NCBI GenBank assembly: GCA_022402535.1
Contig: JAKRSD010000015.1
Span: 42,870 to 106,869 of the forward strand
Direction: 5' to 3'
Source: Flavobacteriales bacterium
GTDB lineage: Bacteria > Bacteroidota > Bacteroidia > CAIKAF01
DNA length: 64,000 nucleotides
The translations under genes were made by a program, and so were the position numbers. This document shows, one piece after another, positions 8,910 to 16,546 of the stretch. Within the stretch, counting starts at the first letter, position 1; every line of letters begins with the position of its first letter. Under the pieces are notes generated by a model. It made no database searches, was not told the DNA's origin, and worked only from the letters and a program-made list of their open reading frames with translations.

Positions 8910-10013
8910 TTAAGTTAATGAGTTCGTGCGCACGGGGCCTGTTCCGACAAAATCCCTAATGATGGAATTCGGTGGCAAAGATATGGAAATTTCGGTTTCC
9001 AAAAATTTGTCCACTTTTTCTGCTTCCGCCTCGGGGTAAAGTAGGTGTATATTGGGTCCGGCATCGAGTGTAAAACATACTCGGGTGCCGGTTTGTTTGC
9101 GGAATTCCCAAATTTTCTCGATAAATTCGAGGGTTTTGGGCCGCATGAGGATGAAATACGGATCGCTGGTCATCATCATGGCATGAAGCGTGAGCGCTTC
9201 GGTTTCCACAATCTTGCAGAAGGTGTCGAAATCGTTTGTTTTCATGGCGCTGAATAAATCCACGATGTTGCGGTTGGCCTGTTCAATACGGCTTTGTGCA
9301 AAGGGATTGGTATTCATGAGTGCATGACCGGCCCGGCTCGACACACTTTTTTCTCCCGGGTCGCAGATTATAACCGTATCGCGGTAAGTGAAAAATTCCG
9401 GATGAATGCCTTCCGTAAGCGGAGAACCGTACAAGTCAGACGTGTATTCGTAACCCGGAGCGTTTACCTTGCCCCAGCTCACCAGTCCGCCATAAACCGA
9501 GCGGCACGCGCTACCGGAGGCCAGGCGTGAGAGGTACGAGGCTTTTTGCCCGAACTCTTCGGGTGTTTGTAGGGTGCCGAACAGTTCTTTTTCCATTTCG
9601 CAGATACAGAGGCAGAGTGCGCTCATGGCCGAAGCCGATGAGGCAATACCCGCTGAATGCGGAAAGGTATTGTGGGAATGGATGCTCAGTTTAAGTTGGC
9701 GAAGGTAGGGATGTGAATCGGCGATGCTTTCCAGAAACTTTTCGATTTTGGCGGCAAAAAGGGGATTGGCTTTCTGTTCAAAATAGAAATCGACCTGTAC
9801 TTTTCCGGTATCGGAATAGGCGTATTCCAGTACCGTTTCGGTGTGGCATGCGGAAAGTGTGAAGCTCACCGAAGGATTCATGGGAATCTGCACCTCGCGT
9901 TTACCCCAGTATTTTACCAGGGCAATATTGGAAGGACTGCGGAAAGTGATCTTTCCGGGAATACATTCGTGCGGCATGAGGCTGAGTGAAGCGGATGCTT
10001 GTAAATCCATCAT
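8910..10013 (-). CDS. mvaD: Diphosphomevalonate decarboxylase
   Basis: A 367-residue GHMP-fold enzyme that decarboxylates mevalonate 5-diphosphate with ATP to give isopentenyl diphosphate. Diagnostic motifs are SPSNIALVKYWGKR near the N-terminus, NPSVSFTL, the ATP-binding loop GIASSASAMSAL and RLASGSACRSVYGG, which carries the catalytic Arg and Ser residues. Near the C-terminus TLDAGPNIHLLY holds the catalytic Asp. The start at 10013 (MMDLQ) is chosen because a TTG-N19-TACCTTTG promoter lies at 10038-10067, which excludes the longer open frame beginning at 10070. The mevalonate kinase gene follows after 5 bp. Confidence 0.92.
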   Translation of the reverse strand: MMDLQASASLSLMPHECIPGKITFRSPSNIALVKYWGKREVQIPMNPSVSFTLSACHTETVLEYAYSDTGKVQVDFYFEQKANPLFAAKIEKFLESIADSHPYLRQLKLSIHSHNTFPHSAGIASSASAMSALCLCICEMEKELFGTLQTPEEFGQKASYLSRLASGSACRSVYGGLVSWGKVNAPGYEYTSDLYGSPLTEGIHPEFFTYRDTVIICDPGEKSVSSRAGHALMNTNPFAQSRIEQANRNIVDLFSAMKTNDFDTFCKIVETEALTLHAMMMTSDPYFILMRPKTLEFIEKIWEFRKQTGTRVCFTLDAGPNIHLLYPEAEAEKVDKFLETEISISLPPNSIIRDFVGTGPVRTNSLT

Positions 10014-10037
10014 ATAAGTACTCAACGTTTGGGGCGG

Positions 10038-10067
10038 CAAAGGTACGGAATTTTCGGGGTTTGGCAA
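10038..10067 (-). promoter_or_regulatory. Promoter of the mevalonate operon
   Basis: On the minus strand TTG (10065-10067), 19 bp, then TACCTTTG (10038-10045): a full match to the Bacteroidota -33/-7 consensus. The predicted start site is about 20 bp before the ATG at 10013. Confidence 0.75.
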
Positions 10068-10151
10068 CATATTTCTTCAGGCGGTTGATTTTAGCGGGTT
10101 GACAGCTATTTTTAGATTTGAACTTATGATACCGTTGTTGCCTTTTTTGTT

Positions 10152-10340
10152 CGGTTTCCCTGCGCAATTCCGCAGGGATTTAGTATGTATAGGTCAGCAT
10201 GAAATGCGGCCATTAGAGAAGTTGTTCAATTTTTGGCGACTTAATCCCGAAGGGATTGAATATGCATAGCCCGCATGAAATGCGGTGCACAAAATGAGCA
10301 ATTTACAACACAACCGCGGAGCGGTTGAATAATACTGATG
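10152..10340. repeat. Cluster of small hairpin repeats in the 10071-10461 gap
   Basis: The gap has no gene but contains several short palindromes, mostly with three-base loops: CCCTGCG...CGCAGGG (about 10157-10176), GCAT-GAA-ATGC (about 10197), AATCCC-GAA-GGGATT (about 10244), CCGCAT-GAA-ATGCGG (about 10271) and AACCGC-GGA-GCGGTT (about 10310). Two copies share the order GGGATT-(T/G)A(G/A)TATG(T/C)ATAG-hairpin. They resemble the dispersed hairpin elements at 63200-64000 and in other Bacteroidota intergenic regions. Confidence 0.6.
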
Positions 10341-10414
10341 ATACATTTAAAATGGGAGTCGAATTTCGATTTTATCTCATTGCCCTATTACCATTTTATA
10401 TCGGCATTAGCCAT

Positions 10415-10456
10415 TGTAAAATTTTGAAATAGATTGGTCTATTTCAAAATTACAAT
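10415..10456 (-). terminator. Long inverted repeat after the peptide operon
   Basis: A perfect 14-bp stem, AATTTTGAAATAGA at 10420-10433 and its complement at 10438-10451, encloses a TTGG loop. The outer CCATTGTA / TACAATTGG bases extend it with a small bulge. It begins about 10 bp after the stop of the HlyD gene and probably ends the five-gene transcript, although the T-run is short. Confidence 0.6.
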
Positions 10457-10461
10457 TGGTA

Positions 10462-11745
10462 TTAAATCCGCTTACCGGTAAACAACAGCAAAAACCTGCG
10501 GGCCAGGGTGTACTCTTTTGTAAAAATGGTTGCCCGGGCCTGCATTTCCGGGGTAAACGGAATCTTTTTCCCTATATCGGTCTGTAAATCCGTATCCAGT
10601 TTAACTTTAATGCGGTAGGAACTGTCTTGTGGCAAATCAGAAATGAGCATCACCGTTCCGTTGAGGTAACCGTATTCTTCGGGCGGAAAAGAGGGTAATT
10701 CAATCTGAACACGGTTGCCCTTATTTATTTTTCCTATTCCTTCGGCTGGCAGGTTACCCGAGTAAATCAAATTTTCATATTCGGGGAGTATGTAAAACAT
10801 GGGTTTATTGGGTTGAAAATGCCTGTTTACCTCTATGTTATTTCCTATGTAAAATAGTCTTCCCTCTTCTGGTGCCGATATCGAATAATTAAAATCAAGT
10901 TTGTTTTTAAAATCGCTTATGGCATAAATGGCGTTAAAAATATTTTCTTTTAAGGTTCTTTGTTTTTCATCTTCTTCAAATTCCAGTTCAATCTGTTGCT
11001 TCAGCATTGCTTCCAATTGAAGTTCAAGCGCGTTTATCTGCTCCTTGCCCGCTTCGAATGCCTTTCCTGCGGAAAGGAAATCTCCTTCGGCCTTTATAAA
11101 ATCCATTTTTGAAATGGCTCCTTTTTCATACAGTTTTTTTTCTGTTTCAAATTTAAGGACAGCATTTTCATACTCTTTTTCGGTCAGTTTATTTTTCCTT
11201 TTTGAAACCGCTATATTCTGCTTAAGCAGCCATGCGGTAGCTTTTATGGATTGACTTCGTTTCTCAAATATTTTGGTGTCGTTCAGGGATTGAAGTTCTT
11301 TCCATGCCGAAACCATGCCGTAGTAGGTGTTGCTCAAATCGCCCAGAATAAGTGTGGTATCGGGGTTTATGAAATAGAATTCGGGAAGTCCCGTTATATT
11401 TTCCTGAATCATTTTGGCTACCCGGCCCGCATAATCGAGGGCTGCCGTATCGGTTGTGTTTTTGAACGTTCCGATAATGTCTCCCTGTTTTACCTGTTCC
11501 CCATTTTTAACAGTCAGGGTTAATAATTCTCCCCCTGCATTTGAGTTTAAAATGATCGGCGGGTTTTCGGGGCCTATATTCCCCGTGGAGTTCAGTTTGT
11601 CGGGGTAGCTGATAAACAAAGATATGCTTCCCAGCAGCAGGATAAACAAGGTAATGGTAATGCTTCCGTAAAGCACGAAGCCCCCGGGCGGCGAGGATAG
11701 AATTTCATCCAATTCTTCGGTACGGTTAGTATTCGGCAACGGCAT
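10462..11745 (-). CDS. HlyD-family membrane-fusion protein of the peptide exporter
   Basis: A 427-residue adaptor protein with one N-terminal membrane segment (about 24-47, VLYGSITITLFILLLGSISLF). A lipoyl/barrel-sandwich half is at about 70-90 (GGELLTLTVKNGEQVKQGDI), with a long coiled-coil hairpin at about 140-265 and the second half at about 285-300 (SAPEEGRLFYIG). It should bridge the C39-peptidase ABC exporter to the outer membrane in type I-like secretion. It begins 2 bp after that exporter and is the last gene of the operon that starts with the graspetide-like precursor. Composition is close to the host average, unlike the AT-rich upstream genes of the same operon. Confidence 0.88.
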   Translation of the reverse strand: MPLPNTNRTEELDEILSSPPGGFVLYGSITITLFILLLGSISLFISYPDKLNSTGNIGPENPPIILNSNAGGELLTLTVKNGEQVKQGDIIGTFKNTTDTAALDYAGRVAKMIQENITGLPEFYFINPDTTLILGDLSNTYYGMVSAWKELQSLNDTKIFEKRSQSIKATAWLLKQNIAVSKRKNKLTEKEYENAVLKFETEKKLYEKGAISKMDFIKAEGDFLSAGKAFEAGKEQINALELQLEAMLKQQIELEFEEDEKQRTLKENIFNAIYAISDFKNKLDFNYSISAPEEGRLFYIGNNIEVNRHFQPNKPMFYILPEYENLIYSGNLPAEGIGKINKGNRVQIELPSFPPEEYGYLNGTVMLISDLPQDSSYRIKVKLDTDLQTDIGKKIPFTPEMQARATIFTKEYTLARRFLLLFTGKRI

Positions 11746-11747
11746 TT

Positions 11748-14006
11748 TTAAGCTCCCAGTTCTAATTGGTTTTTAACTAAATTCCAGTAGGCCCCTTTTT
11801 GGTTTACCAACCCGGCGTGTGTGCCGGTTTCCATAATTTTCCCTTTTTCCAGTACCACAATCTGGTGGGCATTTTTAACGGTACTCAGCCGGTGGGCTAT
11901 GATTACCACGGTTTTTCCCTGATAAAAATTTTCAAGGTTTTTACTGATTTCGTTTTCATTTTTTGCATCCAGCGCACTGGTGGCTTCGTCAAAAAACAAA
12001 AACAGGGGGTTTTTATACACGGCCCTCGCTATTAAAATACGTTGTTTTTGACCCGTGCTTAGCCCAATGCCCTCCCGGCCTATTTTGGTTTGGTAGGCCA
12101 GCGGTAATTGTTCTATAAACTCATTTATATTGGCCAGTTTGGCGGCTTCGGCCAGTTTGGCCGGATCCGGAGCATCTTCGCCGGGGGCAATGTTACCCGC
12201 TATCGTGTCCGAAAAAATATACCCTTCCTGCATTACGGTTCCGCAGCAGCTTCTCCAATACCCGTGCGGGATAAATTTCAGGTCGGTCGGACCCACTTTA
12301 ATGCGTCCTTCGGTAGGTTCGTAAAACTGGAGCAGCAGTTTGAGCAACGTGGTTTTGCCGCTGCCGCTGGAGCCTACGATGGCCGTTATTTTTCCTTCGG
12401 GTATCTCCAAATCCAGGTTGTTCAGTACATTTTCGTTTCCGGCTCCCTCGTATCGGAATGATATGCCGGACAGCTGAATATTTTTACGTTCGGGCAGTGT
12501 TACGTGGTTTTCCGTCAGGCGGGGGTCTGTTTCGTCGGGTTTGTTTCTGATTTCATCCAGACGTTCCGCACTTATTTTGGCATCCTGATAGCCGCGCAGC
12601 AAATCTACCAACTGCAATACCGGCGCATTAAGCTGACCGGCAATATAGGAAACCGACAGCATCATGCCCAGGGTCATATCTCCTTTAATTACGGCCATGG
12701 CGGCGGCCACGGTGATGAGCATGTTCTTCAGTTCATTGATGAGTCCGCTTCCGCTTTGCTGCCATTGATCTAGTTTCAGGCTTTGCAGGTTCAGGTTGAA
12801 AATTTTTACCTGTAATTTTTCCCATGCCCAGCGCAGGCTCAGTTCTGCATTATGCAGTTTTATTTCCTGCATGCCGTGTATCATTTCCACTACCTGGCTT
12901 TGGTTTGCACCCTGTTTGGCAAACCGCTTATAGTCCAGGTCGCGGCGTTTTTTCAAAAACAGGCTTATCCATAATGCATAGAGTAAACTGCCTGCCAAAA
13001 ACAGAAAAAAGATGGGCGGGTGGTACACATACATTACCCCGCTCAGCACCAATAAATTTAGGAGAGAAAACGCCGTATTGAGTCCGGAGCCGGTTAAAAA
13101 CTGCTCTATACGCTGTTGATCGCTTATGCGCTGCATGATGTCGCCGGTGAGTTTAACATCAAAGTACGATGCCGGCAGCCGCATGAGTTTGGCAAAAAAA
13201 TCGCTTACCATAGCCATGTTTACCCGGCTGCTTAGATGCATGAGCAGTTGCTGCCGTATAATGTCGAGCACGGTGCGGCCCGTAAATAACAAAAGCTGGG
13301 CCAGCAGTATAAGCCAAACAAAATGGATGTCGCGGTTGCGAATGCCGGTATCTACTATGCTCTGGGTAAGAAACGGCAGTGCCAGTTGTAGCAATGCGGC
13401 TCCGGCCAGCCCCGTTAAAATTTGAAGGGCTATTCTTTTATAGCGGAAAAAGTAGGGCAACAGCGCCCGTATTCCCTCGGATTTGCCGGGTATTTCTTCC
13501 GGGTTTGATTCTTCTTCGTGGGTGTAAAAGGCGGGTGTGGGTTCCAGCAGCAGCAATATTCCTTCGGGGCCTTCCGTGCCGTTTTCACCGGCCCAGTTTT
13601 GTATAAACTCTTCCCGGGTGTAGCTGAGCAGCCCGTGCCCCGGATCGGCCACGTGTACCCGGGTTCTGGGTTTGCCGAACAGGCGGTATGTAACCGAAAT
13701 TTTGTATACTACCACAAAATGGTTTTGATTCCAGTGGGCAATGCAGGGCAAGAGAACCTCTTTTTTGAGCAGTACAAATGGCACTTTTACCCCTAGGCTG
13801 TGTAAGCCTATTTTTTCGGCGGCTTCGCTCATTCCCAACATACTGGACCCCTGCCGGGTGGTTTGGCTCATGCGGCGCAGGTAAGGCAGCGAATAACTTT
13901 TACCGTAGTGTTTGGCCACCATGCGTATGCAGGTGGGACCGCAGTCCATTATATCGGGTTGTTGGTAAAACGGAAAGGATATTTTTACGCTATTTCTTAT
14001 TCCCAT
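11748..14006 (-). CDS. Peptidase-domain (C39) ABC transporter for a double-glycine peptide
   Basis: A 752-residue fusion. The C39 peptidase (1-140) has the catalytic Cys in MDCGPTC (Cys22), the His in HWNQNHFVVVY and the Asp in VADPGHG. A six-helix exporter domain follows at about 180-470. The nucleotide-binding domain has Walker A GSSGSGKTT (about 543), signature LSTGQKQR, Walker B LFLFFDEATSALD and H-loop AHRLST. All catalytic residues are present. It would cut a leader after Gly-Gly and export the rest; the small upstream peptide gene has exactly such a leader. The start overlaps the TPR gene by 17 bp. The HlyD adaptor follows after 2 bp. Confidence 0.93.
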   Translation of the reverse strand: MGIRNSVKISFPFYQQPDIMDCGPTCIRMVAKHYGKSYSLPYLRRMSQTTRQGSSMLGMSEAAEKIGLHSLGVKVPFVLLKKEVLLPCIAHWNQNHFVVVYKISVTYRLFGKPRTRVHVADPGHGLLSYTREEFIQNWAGENGTEGPEGILLLLEPTPAFYTHEEESNPEEIPGKSEGIRALLPYFFRYKRIALQILTGLAGAALLQLALPFLTQSIVDTGIRNRDIHFVWLILLAQLLLFTGRTVLDIIRQQLLMHLSSRVNMAMVSDFFAKLMRLPASYFDVKLTGDIMQRISDQQRIEQFLTGSGLNTAFSLLNLLVLSGVMYVYHPPIFFLFLAGSLLYALWISLFLKKRRDLDYKRFAKQGANQSQVVEMIHGMQEIKLHNAELSLRWAWEKLQVKIFNLNLQSLKLDQWQQSGSGLINELKNMLITVAAAMAVIKGDMTLGMMLSVSYIAGQLNAPVLQLVDLLRGYQDAKISAERLDEIRNKPDETDPRLTENHVTLPERKNIQLSGISFRYEGAGNENVLNNLDLEIPEGKITAIVGSSGSGKTTLLKLLLQFYEPTEGRIKVGPTDLKFIPHGYWRSCCGTVMQEGYIFSDTIAGNIAPGEDAPDPAKLAEAAKLANINEFIEQLPLAYQTKIGREGIGLSTGQKQRILIARAVYKNPLFLFFDEATSALDAKNENEISKNLENFYQGKTVVIIAHRLSTVKNAHQIVVLEKGKIMETGTHAGLVNQKGAYWNLVKNQLELGA

Positions 14007-14829
14007 TTACTAACATTTCGTAATATTTTTTTTTTGATTTATCTGCTAAACAGGTTTTTCCTTCTAAATAATTTAAAGCTAAAGTGAAAAATTGTGTTTT
14101 GATATTGTCAGGAATAGGATTTTTTTCAATTAAACTTTCATTTTCTAAAAAAATTTTTAAAGCAATTTCTTTAAAATAATCATTGTCAATTACCTTTTCT
14201 AAAAGGTAATTATTATATTGTATAATTCGATCGTCATTGCCTGATTTATACCAAATGTTATTTGCTTTCGTTATGTATGCTATGGTTGAATCTAAATTTT
14301 TGTTTTTTTCATAAGATATTGCTAAGTCAAAATAGCAAACAGCGACTCCTTGATCAAACTCATTATTTTTAAAAATCTCTATAGCCATGTATATATGTGA
14401 TTTTGCTTCCTCTATATTACTTTTTAATCCCCATATCATACCTTCAAATTTCAACATATTTGCTTTTTTTAAATCATTTCCTGATAAGTGATACTTTTCA
14501 ACTGACAAGTCGGCATAATAAACTGCACTATCAAGATTGTTTAGTTTTTCAAAGAAGATGAATGAAATATTTTGATGACATATTCCTACGTTTTCTAAAT
14601 TTTCAAAATTGTTCCCAAAGTATAAGATAGCCTTTTTGAAATAATGTAGTGATGAATCGGGAGATATAAAATAATATTTTTCTCCGTCTCTTAGATATTC
14701 TTTTGCTTCAATAATGCTATCCTTAGATTCAATTATGCTTGAATTATAATTAGTTGTTTGGCAATGCGCAGCAATTGCGGTTTTTGATAGAAATATAGTA
14801 ATGTAAACTATTTTTGCTATATTATTCAT
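13990..14829 (-). CDS. Secreted TPR-like protein in the graspetide operon
   Basis: A 279-residue protein with an N-terminal signal peptide (MNNIAKIVYITIFLSKTAIA) followed by helical repeats. Several segments fit tetratricopeptide repeats, for example YYFISPDSSLHYFKKAILYF, NLDSAVYYADLSVEKYHLSG, NIEEAKSHIYMAIEIFKNNE and NLDSTIAYITKANNIWYKSG. It overlaps the ATP-grasp gene by 8 bp and the exporter by 17 bp, so it is translated as part of the operon. The role is unknown; a periplasmic scaffold for the exporter, or immunity, are possible. It is strongly AT-rich. I do not recognise a named family. Confidence 0.72.
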   Translation of the reverse strand: MNNIAKIVYITIFLSKTAIAAHCQTTNYNSSIIESKDSIIEAKEYLRDGEKYYFISPDSSLHYFKKAILYFGNNFENLENVGICHQNISFIFFEKLNNLDSAVYYADLSVEKYHLSGNDLKKANMLKFEGMIWGLKSNIEEAKSHIYMAIEIFKNNEFDQGVAVCYFDLAISYEKNKNLDSTIAYITKANNIWYKSGNDDRIIQYNNYLLEKVIDNDYFKEIALKIFLENESLIEKNPIPDNIKTQFFTLALNYLEGKTCLADKSKKKYYEMLVNGNKK

Positions 14830-16015
14830 ATTTATCTACTTTTAGTTTACTTATTTCCATTATAATTTCTTTTGTTATATCTAATCCAATGAAAGGGGCT
14901 AGCCAATAGTGGGCTCCAGGTCGATTTAATTCTAAAAAATAATACTCTGAATTTTTACTTAAAATCAAATCTACACTACACCAAGTTAAATTTAATTCCT
15001 TGCATATATTAATTAATTTTGAATTAATATTTTCAGGAAGTTTAATGAGCTCCCATTTTACATTTGAATCATCATGGACTCTCCAATCATCTTTTGCTAG
15101 TTCTGAGTCTTGCGAATATATTTTACATCCAAATACCCTTTCAAATAAGACAATTGCCCGAATTTCATATTCTTTTTCTATATATTCTTGGAAACAGCAC
15201 GGTGAATTTTTTAATTTGGATAAATTCATGCTGTTCAAATCAATTTTTATAGGAGGAAATGAGAAAGGAGGTGTTGAAAATTCTCTTAGTAAAACATGGC
15301 TGTGTTTTTTCGCAAAATTCTTTGCTTCTCCGATTTTGTTAGTTAGGATAGTTTCTGGCACATTAAATCCTATTTTTTTTGCAAGATTCAATTCACTTAT
15401 TTTATCCTGCCACTCTTGAGAGCCAACAAAAGGATTACCAGGGATCCAAATAGCATCCTTTCTTATAAACTTAGATATCTCTTTTAACGATTGTTTCCAA
15501 CGCTTTTTAAATAAAAATTTATTTCGGCCTTTAAACTGAGGAATCATCTCGAAATCGACTAGAGGAAATGGATATTTTGGAGTATTCCATATCACTATCG
15601 AAACATCATCAAGATCTAAATAAACGTCATCAACATTTAGTATAGATTTTGTTTCATTATCATTTATTATGAATTTTATCTCACCTTCAAATATAAAGCG
15701 TACAAAATCAATAAAAAAGAATTTTAGATTATTGTTTTTTAATTGATTGATTATGCCATAGCTAAGGTTGCCAATTGCAAACACGAGTACAATGTTCTGC
15801 TTTTTATCACTTGGCTCATAATTAGTTATAATAGTATAATCAACTTCTTTTTTTTCTTTTTCAACTTCTTGTACTATGTTTTTTATTTTCTTAGGATCAT
15901 GAGGCTTCCATGTCCATTTCTCTGGATTTGACTTGTTTTCAACTTGTTTTTTCAGTAATTCGGGTACTTTTTTGCTTAATTCAGCCAGTCCAAAAACGTA
16001 ATATTCTTTCTCCAT
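14822..16015 (-). CDS. ATP-grasp peptide ligase (graspetide synthetase, MvdD/GwsG-like)
   Basis: A 397-residue protein whose C-terminal 200 residues follow the pattern of ATP-grasp ribosomal-peptide maturases: NPFVGSQEWQDKISELNLAKK, QEYIEKEYEIRAIVLF, GCKIYSQ, then DWRVHDD, ELNLTWCSVDLIL and the metal-binding FLELNRPGAHYWLA. Such enzymes form ester or amide links between Asp/Glu and Thr/Ser/Lys side chains of a precursor. Unusual points are an N-terminal region of about 180 residues unlike the short N-domain I know for MvdD and GwsG, and HVLLREF where a Lys is usual in the ATP-binding strand. It lies 57 bp after the precursor gene and overlaps the TPR gene by 8 bp. No radical-SAM SPASM partner is present, so it is not a standard grasp-with-spasm locus. 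Confidence 0.85.
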   Translation of the reverse strand: MEKEYYVFGLAELSKKVPELLKKQVENKSNPEKWTWKPHDPKKIKNIVQEVEKEKKEVDYTIITNYEPSDKKQNIVLVFAIGNLSYGIINQLKNNNLKFFFIDFVRFIFEGEIKFIINDNETKSILNVDDVYLDLDDVSIVIWNTPKYPFPLVDFEMIPQFKGRNKFLFKKRWKQSLKEISKFIRKDAIWIPGNPFVGSQEWQDKISELNLAKKIGFNVPETILTNKIGEAKNFAKKHSHVLLREFSTPPFSFPPIKIDLNSMNLSKLKNSPCCFQEYIEKEYEIRAIVLFERVFGCKIYSQDSELAKDDWRVHDDSNVKWELIKLPENINSKLINICKELNLTWCSVDLILSKNSEYYFLELNRPGAHYWLAPFIGLDITKEIIMEISKLKVDKYE

Positions 16016-16038
16016 TTTGTCTTAATAATTTATTTAGG

Positions 16039-16066
16039 GGGCATGTACCTCTCAAGGCACATGCCC
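16039..16066 (-). terminator. Stem-loop between precursor and ATP-grasp gene (attenuator-like)
   Basis: GGGCATGT (16039-16046) pairs with ACATGCCC (16059-16066). Inside it CCT pairs with AGG around a CTCA loop, with one A-C mismatch. There is only a weak U-tract on the minus strand. It fits a partial terminator or RNA-stabilising stem that raises precursor mRNA above maturase mRNA, as is common in peptide natural-product operons. Confidence 0.6.
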
Positions 16067-16072
16067 TCATTT

Positions 16073-16285
16073 TTATCTTTCTGTATCAGTGGTAGTACCA
16101 CCAGATGCAAGTTCACTTGTAACATCCTGATTGTCAGATCCAGTATTGTCAGTATCAGTGGTTGTTCCACCAGATGCTAATTCGCTTGTAACATCCTGAC
16201 TGTCATTAGAACCACCTGGTCTTGATCCTCCAATTAGAGACGATAGTTTGCTTGTAGATAAGCTCTTAACTTTTTTAATTTTCAT
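16073..16285 (-). CDS. Graspetide-type precursor peptide with Gly-Gly leader and two core repeats
   Basis: A 70-residue peptide. Residues 1-20 form a basic leader ending in Leu-Ile-Gly-Gly (MKIKKVKSLSTSKLSSLIGG), as cut by C39 peptidases. The core (21-70) has no Cys, is rich in Thr, Ser, Asp and Glu, and contains QDVTSELASGGTTTDT twice (30-45 and 53-68), 23 residues apart, each followed by Asp or Glu. Thr and Asp/Glu clusters are the usual donors and acceptors for ATP-grasp crosslinking. The two DNA copies (16082-16129 and 16151-16198) differ at six positions, all synonymous. It is the first gene of the operon. I know no named family with this core, so the class is inferred from content and context. 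Confidence 0.85.
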   Translation of the reverse strand: MKIKKVKSLSTSKLSSLIGGSRPGGSNDSQDVTSELASGGTTTDTDNTGSDNQDVTSELASGGTTTDTER

Positions 16286-16437
16286 TTTATGAATAATTTT
16301 GAAACAGCCTTTTTAATATTCCGTTGGCTTTTAATTACGTACCATTTAAACCAGACTCACGTGCGCCTAGCCCTTATGTTAGCCATAAATTTCGAACTTT
16401 TTGGTTACATTTCCGTTCACTTTGGCGAAGTGTTAAC

Positions 16438-16470
16438 CAAATTTATATTGTTTAGCATTTGTTTTCCAAA
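16438..16470 (-). promoter_or_regulatory. Candidate promoter of the graspetide operon
   Basis: On the minus strand TTTG (16467-16470), 21 bp, then TAAATTTG (16438-16445). This gives a leader of about 150 bases before the precursor ATG. Part of it, GTTAACCAAATTTAT (16432-16446), is mirrored by ATAAATTT (about 16385) and TTTGGTTAC (about 16400), which may be an operator for the adjacent XRE regulator. The gap 16286-16546 holds no other gene. Confidence 0.5.
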
Positions 16471-16521
16471 ACTTTAAGCCTGTAAATTATTGAAAAATTC
16501 CGATATTTTATCAATATCATA

Positions 16522-16546
16522 TACTTTTGGTAAAAAAGGAGTGCTT
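16522..16546 (+). promoter_or_regulatory. -7 element and Shine-Dalgarno of the XRE regulator
   Basis: TACTTTTG (16522-16529) fits TAnnTTTG, and AAGGAG lies 6 bp before the ATG at 16547. A strong Shine-Dalgarno is unusual in this window and, with the -7 element, fixes the start. Confidence 0.6.

Noticed and set aside
10462..16285. Lanthipeptide, lasso or grasp-with-spasm system
   Set aside because: The precursor has no Cys, and no LanM/LanB, lasso cyclase or SPASM protein is present; ATP-grasp plus C39 exporter fits a graspetide-type system better.
16289..16477. 62-codon frame in the gap before the XRE regulator
   Set aside because: It runs through the likely leader and promoter of the graspetide operon on the opposite strand, without Shine-Dalgarno or -7 element; I treat the gap as regulatory.
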